A stretch of 64,000 nucleotides of DNA from Berberis thunbergii (Eukaryota > Streptophyta > Magnoliopsida > Ranunculales > Berberidaceae), in NCBI GenBank assembly GCA_003290165.1, contig QNQO01000225.1:620001-684000 (forward strand), in the 5' to 3' direction. Below are positions 1 to 9,619 of the stretch, piece by piece (position 1 is the stretch's first letter; every line of letters begins with the position of its first letter). The position numbers and the translations under genes were made by a program. Below the pieces are notes generated by a model. That model was not told the origin of the DNA and ran no database searches. It saw only the letters and a program-made list of their open reading frames with translations.

Positions 1-336
1 GTAATTCAGGATCCCACTACCCCAACCAATCCGACAAAATTTCTCCAATCTAACTAGAGGCCGAAATTGTGCCATCCATCCCAGTCAAATGAAGCGAATG
101 CTGTTGTTAAAGAGTATAGTCCCCAAGACATAAAACAAAAAATTGTGACAATATATTCCCATGTATTGGGGATTAGGAAGTTTAGTCACTTCCCTTTTCT
201 CAATCGAATCTATGAACAATCTCATAAAGTATGAATAAGCAATACTTCACCCGCTAAATTCATTATTAGTCACTCTAGGAAAAAAAAAACATGTTACAAT
301 GTCTCTACCCAATTCCAGAAACCCTAGATTTCCACT

Positions 337-733
337 ATGGGCACACTCACATGCTTGCAGGATCACGTCAGATTGGCCAGAGAGTACGCGAATGAGGGCA
401 TCTATGACACCTCCGTCATCTTCTTCGATGGCGCCATTGCTCAGATCAACATGTAATTTCTCTTTCTTTCTATGTTTTTTGAATACCCATTATTGTTCAA
501 GTGTGAAATTTGCTTGATTTGATTAATGGGTAGTTTAGGGTTTTGATAAAGGTGTCTGCTTGAATTGTGAAGTTTGGTGATTTTTTCTTCAAAAATATTG
601 AATTTTGATGTGGGGGTTTCAGGCATTTGAGCACATTGGATGATCCATTGATCCGGGCGAAATGGATGAATTGCAAGAAAGCTTTATCTGATGAGATAGA
701 GACAGTGAAGCAGTTGGATGCATTCATGATGGT
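337..733 (+). pseudogene. KTN1: Katanin p60 (ATPase subunit A1) N-terminal fragment, left copy
   Basis: The plant katanin catalytic subunit severs microtubules. Only its N-terminal MIT-like region is present. Exon 1 (337-452) starts at ATG 337 and encodes LQDHVRLAREYANEG followed by YDTSVIFFDGAIAQIN. A GT donor at 453 and a CAG acceptor ending at 622 define an intron. Exon 2 (from 623) encodes HLSTLDDPLIRAKWMN and ends KQLDA. These match the start of plant katanin p60 very closely. After KQLDA the reading frame runs into foreign sequence, the reverse complement of a TPD1-like 5' region, and stops. The linker and the AAA ATPase domain are absent, so it cannot make katanin. The last exon-1 codon differs from the right copy (ATG versus AAG, split by the intron). 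Confidence 0.9.
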
Positions 734-900
734 TTGCTTCTATGGGGTTGATGATAAGAGAATCAAGAGCTTGTTGTAGCTTTGGGTTTCGAATGAAATT
801 TCAATGATGGAAAAGAGCGGAAGAGATGGTATTTGGAGGGTTGAGGTAGGTGGTAATGGACTCTAGGAGGTCTTACTAGAATTTAAAGGTCCTAATATTA
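734..900 (-). pseudogene. TPD1-like 5' region (segment X), left copy, fused to katanin exon 2
   Basis: The sequence from about 730 to 870 is the reverse complement of the region just upstream of, and including, the start codon of the TPD1-like gene at 9494-9622. It is also present at 10345-10475. The junction with katanin exon 2 falls at the shared bases TGCA/GCA (TTGGATGCA next to GCATTCATG). The same junction is present in both inverted arms, so the fusion predates the inverted duplication. No complete gene is encoded here. Confidence 0.8.
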
Positions 901-1096
901 TTAGTTTCTTCTTAGTTAATTTTTTGAGCAATCCATTCGAAATTTCGGACTTACTAAAGATTTTTATTCCTATTCCTTTTGTGATCTTTTTATCAACTTG
1001 AAAATATGCATAGCCATTCTGTTAAATGAATCATAAAAAAGTCATGCCTCGCCATTTTGTTGGTGTAACCACTATGCTTAGTACTGTGTTTATATG

Positions 1097-1265
1097 TCAA
1101 TATGTGTTCACTATCCTTGCTGAGACAAACCACCCACAATGGAGATGGATGTGTGATGGTGCACAACCAGACATGCATGTGTTGACAATCTGAACTATGT
1201 ATTGTGGGATACATGATGTTGTGTTTTTGCTTTGCGAGATGCTTATGTCTTTGCTTGTACAAATC
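1097..1265 (-). pseudogene. TPD1-like secreted protein, exon 2 fragment, left copy
   Basis: On the minus strand this encodes ICTSKDISISQSKN, then PQYIVQIVNTCMSGCAP and SHIHLHCGWFVSARIVN, ending at a TGA at 1097-1099. The spaced cysteines (ICTS, NTCMSGC, LHCGWF) are typical of the TPD1-like family, small secreted cysteine-rich proteins related to TAPETUM DETERMINANT 1. It is the inverted copy of the better preserved gene at 9620-10099. The usual C-terminal half is missing after the stop. A separate minus-strand stretch at about 1477-1525 encodes SLFMYPLSFKSARFC followed by a stop. That resembles the C terminus of such proteins, but it lies out of order, on the 5' side of exon 2. Confidence 0.75.
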
Positions 1266-1267
1266 CC

Positions 1268-1298
<31 letters not shown>

Positions 1299-1310
1299 AA
1301 AAAAAAAAAA
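1265..1310. repeat. Homopolymer C run followed by homopolymer A run
   Basis: More than twenty C residues are followed directly by about twenty A residues. The corresponding place in the right arm (about 9846-9890) has T- and G-rich sequence of different length. This is a length-unstable simple repeat and accounts for part of the arm length difference. Confidence 0.9.
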
Positions 1311-1681
1311 CCCTCAACTTGTTACCTCTCATGAGTTTCCTGTTCCTTGAATATGTTGATGGTGTGGATTGGTGCATGTTGGAGAACCTAACATAAGACT
1401 GAAATCTGAATTTTAGAGGAGAAAGTAATGTGAAGTTGTGGTGATTAGCAAAATCTACAACAAGATGACTTTGGTTAGCAAAATCTAGCAGACTTGAAGG
1501 AGAGTGGGTACATGAATAGAGAAACTACAACAAGATGAATAAATAAAAAAAGTGAGTCTACAAATGAGAATGGGTATTTGAGTGTTTGATTGATTGGGTT
1601 GAGAATAAAAAAAAAATCTAGTTTACTGTAAAAAAAAAAAAAATTCTCAAGTTTTGACATTCTTATTTGATCAATCTGCAG

Positions 1682-1811
1682 ATCAGGAAAAGTGGCAGAT
1701 GTCGTTTGTGATGCCTTCCAAGTATGGCTCCAACTTGCCGTTGCCAAAGGATCCCTCAGTGAGTATCAAAGAAGTTCCCAGAAAAATTGATGCAGTAGCT
1801 GTTTTTTCAAG
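1682..1811 (+). pseudogene. SOUL heme-binding protein, single-exon fragment
   Basis: After an acceptor (CTGCAG ending at 1681) the plus strand reads [34 protein letters not shown] and IDAVAVFS. This matches the conserved MSFVMPSKY...LPLPKDPSV block of plant SOUL heme-binding proteins, including chloroplast members. Neither the upstream exons nor the C-terminal half are seen nearby, and the sequence after VFSS is T-rich with no clear coding potential. It is therefore a stranded exon inside the katanin/TPD1 inverted repeat. Confidence 0.85.
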
Positions 1812-2334
1812 TTTTTTTTCTCTGACATTCTAGTGGAAAACTACAGATTTTGGTTGTTGTGGAAGAGTCATCAAATCAGCAACAATGGAAGAGCTTGTCA
1901 TTGTTACCTGGGCTGCGCTCAATTGAAGGGATAATGCATTCTCTCGCATTTGCACAACCCAGTTTTTGTTCATTTTGGTCTTGCATTTCAAGGGCCGGAA
2001 ACCTAAAATTTGACATGGTTTGTGAAGCCATGGTAAAAACAAGTAACATCTATATGTGAATGAAAATAAACTTCCAATTCCCAGTCAGAGTATAGCATAC
2101 TGTGAATCTGTTAACATGTATATTTCTGTCTATATGTGCATTTTCTTGTCATTCACTTTTTATGTTGTTTCTAGTGTATTATAGAAGAAATTTGATATTG
2201 CTTCTATTATAGCACTCATGTTTAACACATGTATCTTCTGTTGCCTATTTTGACAAATTTTGTTTCTTTGGCCTAGTATTATGGTTGATTACACTTGATT
2301 TGCATACTGATCAATACAAATTATTGACTGTATA
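1812..2334. other. No recognisable gene
   Basis: AT-rich sequence between the SOUL exon and the CACTA element. Short open frames exist on both strands (1830-2059) but overlap each other and match no family I recognise. Confidence 0.5.
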
Positions 2335-2344
2335 CATTACAAAA

Positions 2345-2990
2345 AAATTTGAAATCAGCAACGGCTAAAAACCGTCGCTGATTGAGCTAAAACCGCAGCT
2401 AAAAGGCATCAGCGATGGCACAACAACCGTCGCTAGCCCGTAGCCACATTTATCGTCGCTATTTGATTCAGCGATGGCAAAATAGCCGTGGATAATTAGC
2501 CACGGGATAAAACCGTCGCTAAAGTGTAAAACATCCGTGGCTAACTGATTTTTTTTTAAAAAAAATTAATATTTTTTTATATTAGCGACGACAATTTGGC
2601 CGTGGCTAACAGATTTTTTTAAAAAAATTTAACATTATTTTTATATTAGCGACGGTATTATGGCCGTGGCTAACAAATTTTTTTAAAAAAATTTTAACAT
2701 TATTTTTATATTAGCGACGGCAAATTGTCGTGGCTAACTATTTTTAAAAAAAAAATTTACATTGTTTTTATATTAGCGACGACATTTTAGCCGTAGCTAA
2801 CTGATTATTTAAAAAAAAATTAATATTATTTTTATATTAGCGACGGCATTTTAGCCATGGCTAATTGATTTTTTTTATTTAATATTATTTTTTATTTTAG
2901 CGACGGGCATTTTGCCGTGGCTAAATGGTTTTTTTTAAAAACATTTACATTATTTTTATATCAATTGCCGTCGCTAAATGGTTTTTTTTT
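2345..2990. repeat. Left subterminal repeats of CACTA element 1
   Basis: About nine units with a spacing near 60-70 bp. Each has TTAGCGACG(G) followed a few bases later by GCCGTGGCTAA or CCGTCGCTAA, separated by T- and A-rich spacers. Such arrays are the usual binding sites for the TNPA-type accessory protein in CACTA elements. Confidence 0.85.
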
Positions 2991-3260
2991 TCGATCTCTC
3001 CGAGATCTTTGAGATTTTTAATATATATATATATATATTAAAAAATATTGGAGATCTCTCCGAGATCTGAGATTTCAGATCTCGAGAACTCAGATCTTTG
3101 AGATTCTACGAGATCTCAGATCTTTGAGATCTCAGATTTCAGAGATCTCCGAGATCAGAGAACTCAGATCTCCAAGATTTCCGAGATCTCATGTCTCAGA
3201 TCTCCAAGATCCGAGATATCAGAGATCTCAGGTCTCAGATCTCCGAGAGAGAGGCGGCGG
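2991..3260. repeat. GAGATCT-rich stretch in CACTA element 1
   Basis: Overlapping copies of the palindromic-type words GAGATCT, CAGATCTC and CCGAGATC recur at irregular spacing, next to a (TA)n run near 3020. No coding frame is seen. Confidence 0.7.
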
Positions 3261-3564
3261 ATGAATGGAGTGGAGAGAGAGGCGGCCGGGATCGGTGTTG
3301 AGGAAGCGGCGGACTTCTCCTCAATGGGTTTCTTCTCTGGAAGATGAGAGAAAAAAAAATTTTGAGAGAAAATTTTTGTTTAAGTTGGTTTGTAGAAAAA
3401 TTGAAATTTATATAGAGAAAGGTAATTGAAGGGGATTGGTTGTGTTAGTTTTACGTGGATCGATGACGTGGTTTGGTTTAGTGCGTTGGATTGAGCTAAA
3501 TTTTTTGGTGTTATTAACGGTTGAGATGAGATTTCACGCGGATCGGTGATATTTTTTTTAAAAA

Positions 3565-3925
3565 ACCAATTAGCGACGGCCTACTTGCCTTAGTGTGTGT
3601 GTGTGTTTTTTTTAAACCAATTAGCGACGACAATTAGGCCGTCGCTAACATCTTTAGCGTTTTTTTTAAACCAATTAGCGACGGCAAGTAGGTCGTCGCT
3701 AACCTCTTTAGTGTTTTTTTTAAAACCAATTAGCGACGACCTACTTGCTGTCGCTAACCTATTTAGTGTGTTTTTTTTAAAACCAATTAGCGACGGCAAA
3801 CCTCTTTAGTGTGTGTTTTTTTTAAACCAATTAGCCACTGCAATTAGGCCGTCGCTAACCTCTTTAGTGTTTAAAAAAAAAAAAACCAATTAGCGGCGGC
3901 AAGTAGGCCGTCGCTAACCTCTTTG
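3565..3925. repeat. Internal subterminal-type repeat block in CACTA element 1
   Basis: About six units of roughly 60 bp, each with AACCAATTAGCGACGGC followed by GGCCGTCGCTAACCTCTTTAG and a poly-T/A spacer. The short open frames on both strands here are made entirely of this repeat and are not genes. Confidence 0.85.
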
Positions 3926-5338
3926 ATCTGATCTGATCTTATTTGATATTCTGTGATCTTCTTTGAACTTCTTCGATCTTCTTTGATATTCTTTGATATT
4001 CTTTAAACTTCTTTGATCTTATTTGATATTCTTTGATCTGATCTTCTTTGAACTTCTTTGATCTTTTTTTATCTGATGTTCTTTGGTCTTCTTTGATCTT
4101 ATTTGATCTGATCTTCTTTGATTTGATTTGATCTGATCTGATCTTCTTTGATTTTATTTGATATTCTTTGATCTTCTTTGATATTTTTTGATCTGATCTT
4201 CTTTGAAATTCTCTAATCTTTTTTGATCTGATCTACTTTGGTCTTTTTTGATATTCTTTGATCTTATCTTCTTTGATTTGATCTGATCTTCTCTGATCTT
4301 TTCTGATCTTCTTTGATCTTCTTTGATCTTATTTGATATTTTTTGATCTATTCTTCTTCGAACTTCTTTGATCTTTTTTATCTGATCTTCTTTGGTCTTC
4401 TTTGATCTGATCTTCTTTGATTTGATCTGATCTGATCTTCTTTGATTTGATCTGATCTTTTTGATATTCTTTGATCTGATCTTCTCTGATCTTCTTTGAA
4501 CTTTTTTGATCTTCTTTGATCTTTTTTAATCTGATCTTCTTTGATCTGATCTACTTTGGTCTTCTTTGATCTTCTTTGATCTTATCTTCTTTGATTTGAT
4601 CTGATCTGATCTTCTTTGATCTGATCTGATCTTCTTTGATCTTATTTGATATTCTTTGATCTGATCTTCTCTGATCTTCTTTGATCTTCTTTGATCTTCT
4701 TTGATCTTCTTTGATTTCCTTTGATCTTCTTTGATTTTTTTTTCTGATCTTCTTTGGTCTTCTTTGATCTAATTTGATCTGATCTTTCTTGATCTTCTCT
4801 GATCTTCTTTGATCTTCTTTGAATTCTTTGATCTTCTTTGATTTTCTTTGATATTTTTTTATCTTTTTTGATCTGATCTTTTTGGTCTTCTTTGATATTC
4901 TTTGATCTTATTTGATATTCTTTGATCTTCTCTGATCTTCTTTAAACTTCTTTGATCTAATCTTCTTTAATTTGATCTGATCTGGTTTTCTTTGAACTTC
5001 TCTGATCTTTTTTGATTTTCTTTGATCTGATCTGATCTTTTTTTATCTGATCTTCTTTGGTCTTATTTAATCTTATTTGATCTGATATTCTTTGATCTGA
5101 TCTGATCTTCTTTGATCTAATCTTCTTTGATCTACTTTTAACTTATTTGATCTAATCTGATTTAATCTTATCTTTTTGATCTACTTTTAACTTCTTTGAT
5201 CTACTTTTAACTTCTTTGATCTGATCTAATTTTCTTTGATCTTCCTTTAACTTATTTGATCTGATATTCTTTGATTTGATCCGATTTTCTTTGATCTAAT
5301 ATTTTTTGATCTTCTTTGATCTGATCTTCTTTGATCTT
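3926..5338. repeat. Degenerate TTTGATCTTC / TGATCTGATC tandem array
   Basis: About 1.4 kb built almost wholly from short words of the type TTTGATCTTCT, TTTGATATTC and GATCTGATCT in irregular order. Purines and pyrimidines alternate in blocks and GATC occurs very often. It ends abruptly at about 5338, where the subterminal units resume. It forms the core of CACTA element 1 and has no coding potential. Confidence 0.9.
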
Positions 5339-5410
5339 GTAAACATTTTAAACATTAGCTACGGCCCTAGTGCCGTCGCTAATATAAAAATTTTAATATA
5401 AAAAAAATTT

Positions 5411-5473
5411 CATTTGAGAGATTCGAACCCGGGTCACTTAGGTGAAAACTAGGTCTCCTACCGGGCTAGATGG
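5411..5473 (-). repeat. tRNA-Glu(TTC)-like sequence, copy 1
   Basis: On the minus strand this reads as the D-arm, anticodon-arm and T-arm portion of a tRNA. CTAGCCCGGTAGG resembles a D loop, CCTAGTTTTCACCTA gives a 7-base anticodon loop with TTC in the anticodon position, and GGGTTCGAATC is a B-box/T-loop. The acceptor stems do not pair, so a working tRNA gene is unlikely. It sits inside CACTA element 1 and recurs three more times. Confidence 0.55.
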
Positions 5474-5773
5474 AAATGTGTTATTTGTGATTTTATCCAG
5501 TTTGTAAATATATAGTGATGTTGCTTTATATAATTTTAAAAAAAATCACATTTAGCTACGGTATTTTGACCGTAGCTAACAAAAAAATAATTTGTAAACA
5601 TTAGCTACGGCCCTAGTGCCGTCGCTATATTGTTTTCTTAATTTTTTTTTATTTTAAAAATGACATTAACTACGGTATTTGAACCGTGGCTAACAAAAAA
5701 AAAAATTGTAAACATTAGCTACGACCTTAGTGCCGTTGCTAATATAAAATTTTAATATAAAAAAAAAGTTTCA

Positions 5774-5834
5774 TTGGCGGGATTCGAACCAGGTCGCCTA
5801 CGTGAAAACTAGGTCTCATAACCGGGCAGGACAG
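5774..5834 (-). repeat. tRNA-Glu(TTC)-like sequence, copy 2
   Basis: Same module as copy 1 with GGTTCGAATCCCGCC in the T-arm position, an anticodon loop reading TTTTCAC, and a D-arm changed to CTGCCCGGTTATGAG. It is degenerate and lacks a paired acceptor stem. Confidence 0.5.
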
Positions 5835-6009
5835 AAATGTGTAATTGGTGATTTTATCCAGTTTATAAATATATCGCGATTTTGCTTTATATAATTACAA
5901 AAAAAATTTCACATTTAGCTACGGTATTTTGACCGTAGCTAACAAAAAAAAATAATTTTTTTAAACATTAGCTACGGCCCTAGTGCCGCTAATATAAAAA
6001 AACATTTCA

Positions 6010-6063
6010 TTGGCGGGATTCGAATGCCTAAGTGAAAACTAAGCCCCCTACCAAGCAAGACGG
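6010..6063 (-). repeat. tRNA-Glu(TTC)-like sequence, copy 3 (shortened)
   Basis: The T-loop TTCGAATCCCGCC and the TTTTCAC loop remain, but about eight bases between them are deleted and the D-arm is altered. Confidence 0.45.
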
Positions 6064-6357
6064 AAATATGTTATTGGAGATTTTATCTAGTTCCTAAATA
6101 TATAGATATTGTGCTTCATATAATTTTAAAAAAAAATTCACATTTAGCTACGGTATTTTGACCGTAGCTAACAAATTTTTTTTTTGTAAACATTAGCTAC
6201 GGCCCTAGTGCCGTCGCTATATTGTTTTCTTAAAAATTTTTTAAATGACATTAGCTACGGTATTTGGACCGTGGATAACAAAATTTTTTTTTGTAAACAT
6301 TAGCTATGGCCTTAGTGCCGTCGCTAATATAAAAATTTTAATATAAAAAAAGTTTCA

Positions 6358-6417
6358 TTTGAGGGATTCAAACCCGGGTCGCCTAGGTGAAAACTAGGTT
6401 TCCTACCGGGCTGGACG
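6358..6417 (-). repeat. tRNA-Glu(TTC)-like sequence, copy 4
   Basis: It retains CCTAGTTTTCACCTAGG, a perfect 5-bp anticodon stem around a TTC-containing loop, and CCCGGGTTTGAATCCC in the T-arm position. With copy 2 it is one of the best preserved of the four. Confidence 0.5.
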
Positions 6418-7659
6418 AAAATGTGTTATTGGTGATTTTATCCAGTTTCTAAATATATAGCGATTTGCTTTATATAATTTTTTTTTAAAAATTCACATTT
6501 AGCTACGGTATTTTGACCGTAGCTAACAAATTTTTTTTTTGTAAACATTAGCTACGACCCTAGTGCCGTCACTATATTGTTTTCTTAATTTTTTTTTAAA
6601 TGACATTAGCTACGGTATTTGGACCGTAGCTAACAAAAAACAAAAATTGTAAACATTAGCTACGGCTCTAGTGCCGTCACTATATTTTTTTCTAATAATT
6701 TTTTTTTAAAATCACAAAAACATTTCTAAACATTAGCTATGGCTGTATTGCCGTCGCTAAGTTGTTTTGTTATATTTTTTTAAAAAAAAATCACATTAGC
6801 GACGATATGTGGACCGTAGCTAACAAATTTTTTTTTTCTAAACCTTAGCTACGGCCCCAGTGCCGTCGCTAAGTTGTTTTGTTATATTTTTTTTAAAAAA
6901 AAATCACATTAGCTACGGCCCGCGTGCCGTCGCTAAGGTGTTTTCCTATAATTTTTTTTTTAAAAATCACAAAAACATTTCTAAACATTAGCTACGGCTG
7001 TATTGCCGTCGCTAAGTTGTTTTGTTATATTTTTTTTAAATAAAATCACATTAGCTACGGCCCTCCTGCCGTCGCTAAGGTGTTTTCCTATAATTTTTTT
7101 TTTAAATCACAAAAACATTTCTAAATATTAGCTACTGCTGTATTGCTGTCGCTAAGTTGTTTTGTTATATTTTTTTTAAAAAAAAATCACATAAGCGACG
7201 GTATGTGGACCGTAGCTAGCAAATTTTTTTTCTAAACCTTAGCTACGGCCAAAGTGCCGCCGCTAAGTTGTTTTGTTATATTTAAAAAAAAAATCACATT
7301 AGCTACGGTATTTTGACCGTAGCTAACAAAAAAATTTCTAAACATTAGCTACGGTTCGAATGCCGTCGCTAATGCTCGTATTAGCGACAGTTTTAAACCG
7401 TCGCAAAACGGTTAGCGACGGTTATTTTTATTTATGTACCAAAACCGTAGCAGAAACTATAGTGACGGTTTAATGCCGTCGCAAACCGTTTAAATAGCAA
7501 CGGTTTTAAAAAACCGTGGCTAATTTCCATAGCTAATATTGGTTTTTTTTGTAGTGATATGATTATTAACTGATACGATCTGACTTATTCTTCTGATATT
7601 TGATAGACCTCCGATAAGGTTTACTTATGCGAGAAGGAAAAAATGTTGAATTCTGATTG

Positions 7660-8090
7660 AGACATGCTGTTTTGGGTGTTGCATTGTGAAGCCAGTATTG
7701 TATATGGTTGCAGCTGCTTTGCAGATTCTAGGCTGTTACAAGGGAGTGTTGTTACAAGGTGGTTGCTGATGTTTTGTTAAGTAGGCTAACTGTAGGATGA
7801 GATTCTGTTAGGTGCTCTGTTAAAGAGTCTGTTAGGTGCTTTGTCAGTGGTTATGTTAGTTATAGGTGCTCTGTGGTGTTACTGTCAGAGGGTATGTTAG
7901 ATAATTGTATAAATAGGACATCGATAAGAGAAAGAAGGATTCATTGATTTGTAAACAATTTGTACAATTGAGCAATTGCTCTACAGGAGATTAGGCAATC
8001 TCGAATTAGCCTTCTTATTCAATACAATCCATTCCATTTGCTAACATCAATTCAGAGTTTACATTTACAGGTTCTTCATTCTTTAATTTC
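7660..8090 (+). repeat. LTR-like remnant A
   Basis: A TATA-type sequence (GTATAAATAGGAC, about 7908-7920) is followed by TTCATTGATTTGTAAACAATT, GAGCAATTGCTC and GGAGATTAGGCAATCTCGAATT. The same series of words occurs in reverse complement at 8425-8530. The part upstream of the TATA box has tandem TCTGTTAGGTGCT motifs. The layout suggests the promoter/R region of an LTR; I see no primer site and no internal coding region beside it. Confidence 0.4.
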
Positions 8091-8186
8091 TCTTCTTTGC
8101 TTGTATTGCTAATTCAGCAAGGAGTATACCATCTATTGCCTGAAACTGTCAGTAGAACTGCATTGGCTTGATTATGTCCTGCACAA

Positions 8187-8245
8187 CATAGCAACACAGG
8201 TCAGTTCTTATCAAATACATAGCAACACAGGTCAGTTCTTATCAA
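8187..8245 (+). repeat. 28-bp tandem duplication
   Basis: CATAGCAACACAGGTCAGTT plus CTTATCAA occurs at 8187-8214 and again, identical, at 8218-8245, separated by three bases. Confidence 0.9.
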
Positions 8246-8344
8246 TATTCTACAGAATTGGACACTTCAATGCTCAACCTGCTAATGCAATTACAAAAAA
8301 GAATGGGGAATGCTACTGCAGTTTTCAGCAACAAGCCACAACAA

Positions 8345-8790
8345 AAGAGTCATGGGATTGAAAGATTTATTTGATTAAAATGTAAGGGTTACAATGGTCT
8401 TAATAGACTGCAATGTACTAGACAAAATTCGAGATTGCCAATCTCCTTAGAGAGCAATGTGCTCACTTGTACAAAATGATTACAAAGAAGAATGAATGAA
8501 TTCCTTTCTGTTACAGACTTTCCTATTTATAAGAGTTCCTAATAGCCTTTATAATTCTCCATAAAGAAACAATACAACACTGCACTTGGTATAGCAACAA
8601 TACAACAACTGACTTACTAACCCCCTGAACTGCCTAACCATCCAGACTTGCAGACTTGCTAACCATCCAGACTTGCAGTCCAACTGGCAGACTTGCAGAA
8701 TACCATCCAGACTTGCAAAATATAGTATTACTTGCATTCTCTTGCATTCTTCAAAGCCCCTCATTGGTTTGTTGATTTATATATCTTCCT
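8345..8790 (-). repeat. LTR-like remnant B, opposite orientation to remnant A
   Basis: On the minus strand it shows CTTATAAATAGGAAAG (TATA-type, about 8520), then TTCATTCATTCTTCTTTGTAA, GAGCACATTGCTC and GGAGATTGGCAATCTCGAATT, paralleling remnant A at roughly 75-80% by eye. Its distal part (8630-8720) carries a small tandem array of CCATCCAGACTTGCAGACTT-type units. Together A and B form a diverged inverted pair about 250 bp apart. Confidence 0.4.
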
Positions 8791-9365
8791 TGCAGAATAC
8801 CTTCCCACATTCTTTAATTCTAGTGTGCTTCAACTTAAAAGTCAAACCAAATATGCTTGTAATCAAGAAAGTATGATTTGTTATAATCAGTTCAGAAAAG
8901 AAAACACGCTTCTAGCAATATATCCTACATTAACATCATCCTCGAGGACTATGGCTTTTGATTTGCTCTCTCCTCTTACAACTTGTATATGACCAACATG
9001 GACATCATCTTAACTTAAACGTATTATTTAACATCCAACATTAAATAAACACCTCTAGCACTGCTATTTCATTTGTCCAACAAAAAATGAGACAGGCAAA
9101 AAGAAAAACATGATTCTTATCCGCCATTGTCCTAGACAATTCCACAGGTTCGCGAATTCTCTAGGTCCTGCAGAAATTAACACCACAAGACTGTATATTA
9201 ATGCATAAAATCAAATGTGGTTAAACAATGCTGCTAATCGACAAACTAAAAAAACTGCATCTATTTCATTTAATCCAACCAGAAAAAAAACTGTCCAACC
9301 CCTAGTGTTCGTATTGATTTTTGTAGAACAAAGCCAAATAAATAAGGTATACCAATCTCATCTAT
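8791..9365. other. No recognisable gene
   Basis: AT-rich sequence with short overlapping frames only. No family match. Confidence 0.5.
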
Positions 9366-9497
9366 CTTGAGTTGGTCATTCAGATTCTTAAACAAGAACA
9401 TGAGCAATTTGACGGTGCGAATACTAAACCTGAGATACCCAAAAGACAGAGCCTCCTGCAACTCATTCTCATCAATAAACCCACTGAAATCCACTAC
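9366..9497 (-). pseudogene. PEF-type EF-hand protein (CML49/50-like), single-exon fragment
   Basis: The minus strand encodes DFSGFIDENELQEALSFGY, then LRFSIRTVKLLMFLFKNLND and QLKI. This matches the penta-EF-hand calcium-binding proteins of plants (CML48/49/50 type, related to sorcin and ALG-2) around the loop D-x-S-GFIDENEL. Reading continues into non-homologous sequence after QLKI, where the family normally has an intron. The upstream side is joined directly to the TPD1-like 5' region at about 9498. No other exon of the gene is visible. Confidence 0.8.
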
Positions 9498-9619
9498 CTA
9501 CCTCAATCCTCCAAATACCATCTCTTCCTCTCTTTTCCATCATTGAAATTTCATTCAAAACCCAAAGCTACAACAAGCTCTTGACTCTCTCATCATCAAC
9601 CCCATAGAAGCAAACCATC

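Larger units (their letters stand above)
300..1580. repeat. Left arm of a large inverted repeat (katanin/TPD1-like mosaic)
   Basis: This stretch reappears in reverse complement at about 9695-10895. Pairing is collinear: position 337 pairs with 10860 and 623 with 10574 (both sum to 11197). Further in, 1381 pairs with 9779, so the arms differ by a net 37 bases there, partly because of the C and A homopolymers at 1265-1310. By eye the arms are roughly 93-96% alike. The left arm has an extra segment at about 1392-1540 that the right arm lacks; pairing resumes at about 1541-1580. The 8-kb interior contains a CACTA element and several gene fragments. The arms contain gene pieces and no transposase, so this looks like an inverted duplication of already assembled gene fragments rather than terminal repeats of one element. 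Confidence 0.88.
5350..7545. repeat. Right subterminal repeat region of CACTA element 1
   Basis: Dozens of units of TTAGCTACGG(C/T)...TGCCGTCGCTAA and TTAGCTACGGTATTTTGACCG-type near-palindromes alternate with T/A homopolymer spacers. From about 5350 to 6600 they are packaged into a longer unit of roughly 235-355 bp that also contains a tRNA-like sequence, repeated four times. Confidence 0.85.
2335..7556. mobile_element. Non-autonomous CACTA (En/Spm-type) DNA transposon, element 1
   Basis: The left end reads CATTACAAAAAAA and the right end reads TTTTTTTGTAGTG, which is CACTACAAAAAAA on the other strand. The termini are thus CACTA-type, with one base changed on the left. The triplet ATA flanks both ends (2332-2334 and 7557-7559), as expected for the 3-bp duplications of this superfamily. 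No transposase frame exists. Instead it is filled with subterminal units such as TTAGCGACGG...CCGTCGCTAA and TTAGCTACGG...CCGTCGCTAA, in which the two halves are near-complementary. The core is a long simple-type tandem repeat. Movement would need transposase supplied in trans. The shared GCGACG core suggests, but does not prove, a link to the family of element 2 at 19985. Confidence 0.9.

Noticed and set aside
993..1262. 89-codon minus-strand open frame beginning MYKQRHKHLAKQ
   Set aside because: It is a shifted frame of the TPD1-like exon 2; the in-family frame (SKDISISQ, NTCMSGC) is the one with homology.
1477..1525. TPD1-like C-terminal exon (MYPLSFKSARFC)
   Set aside because: The short match and final cysteine are suggestive, but it lies on the wrong side of exon 2 and is absent from the right arm; mentioned within the TPD1-like entry only.
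5411..6417. Functional tRNA-Glu genes
   Set aside because: Acceptor stems do not pair and the copies are degenerate; only tRNA-like status is supported.
2345..7545. Regularly spaced repeats that might be read as a CRISPR-like array
   Set aside because: Repeats are near-palindromic, variable, spaced by homopolymers and bounded by CACTA ends in a plant genome; they are subterminal transposon repeats.
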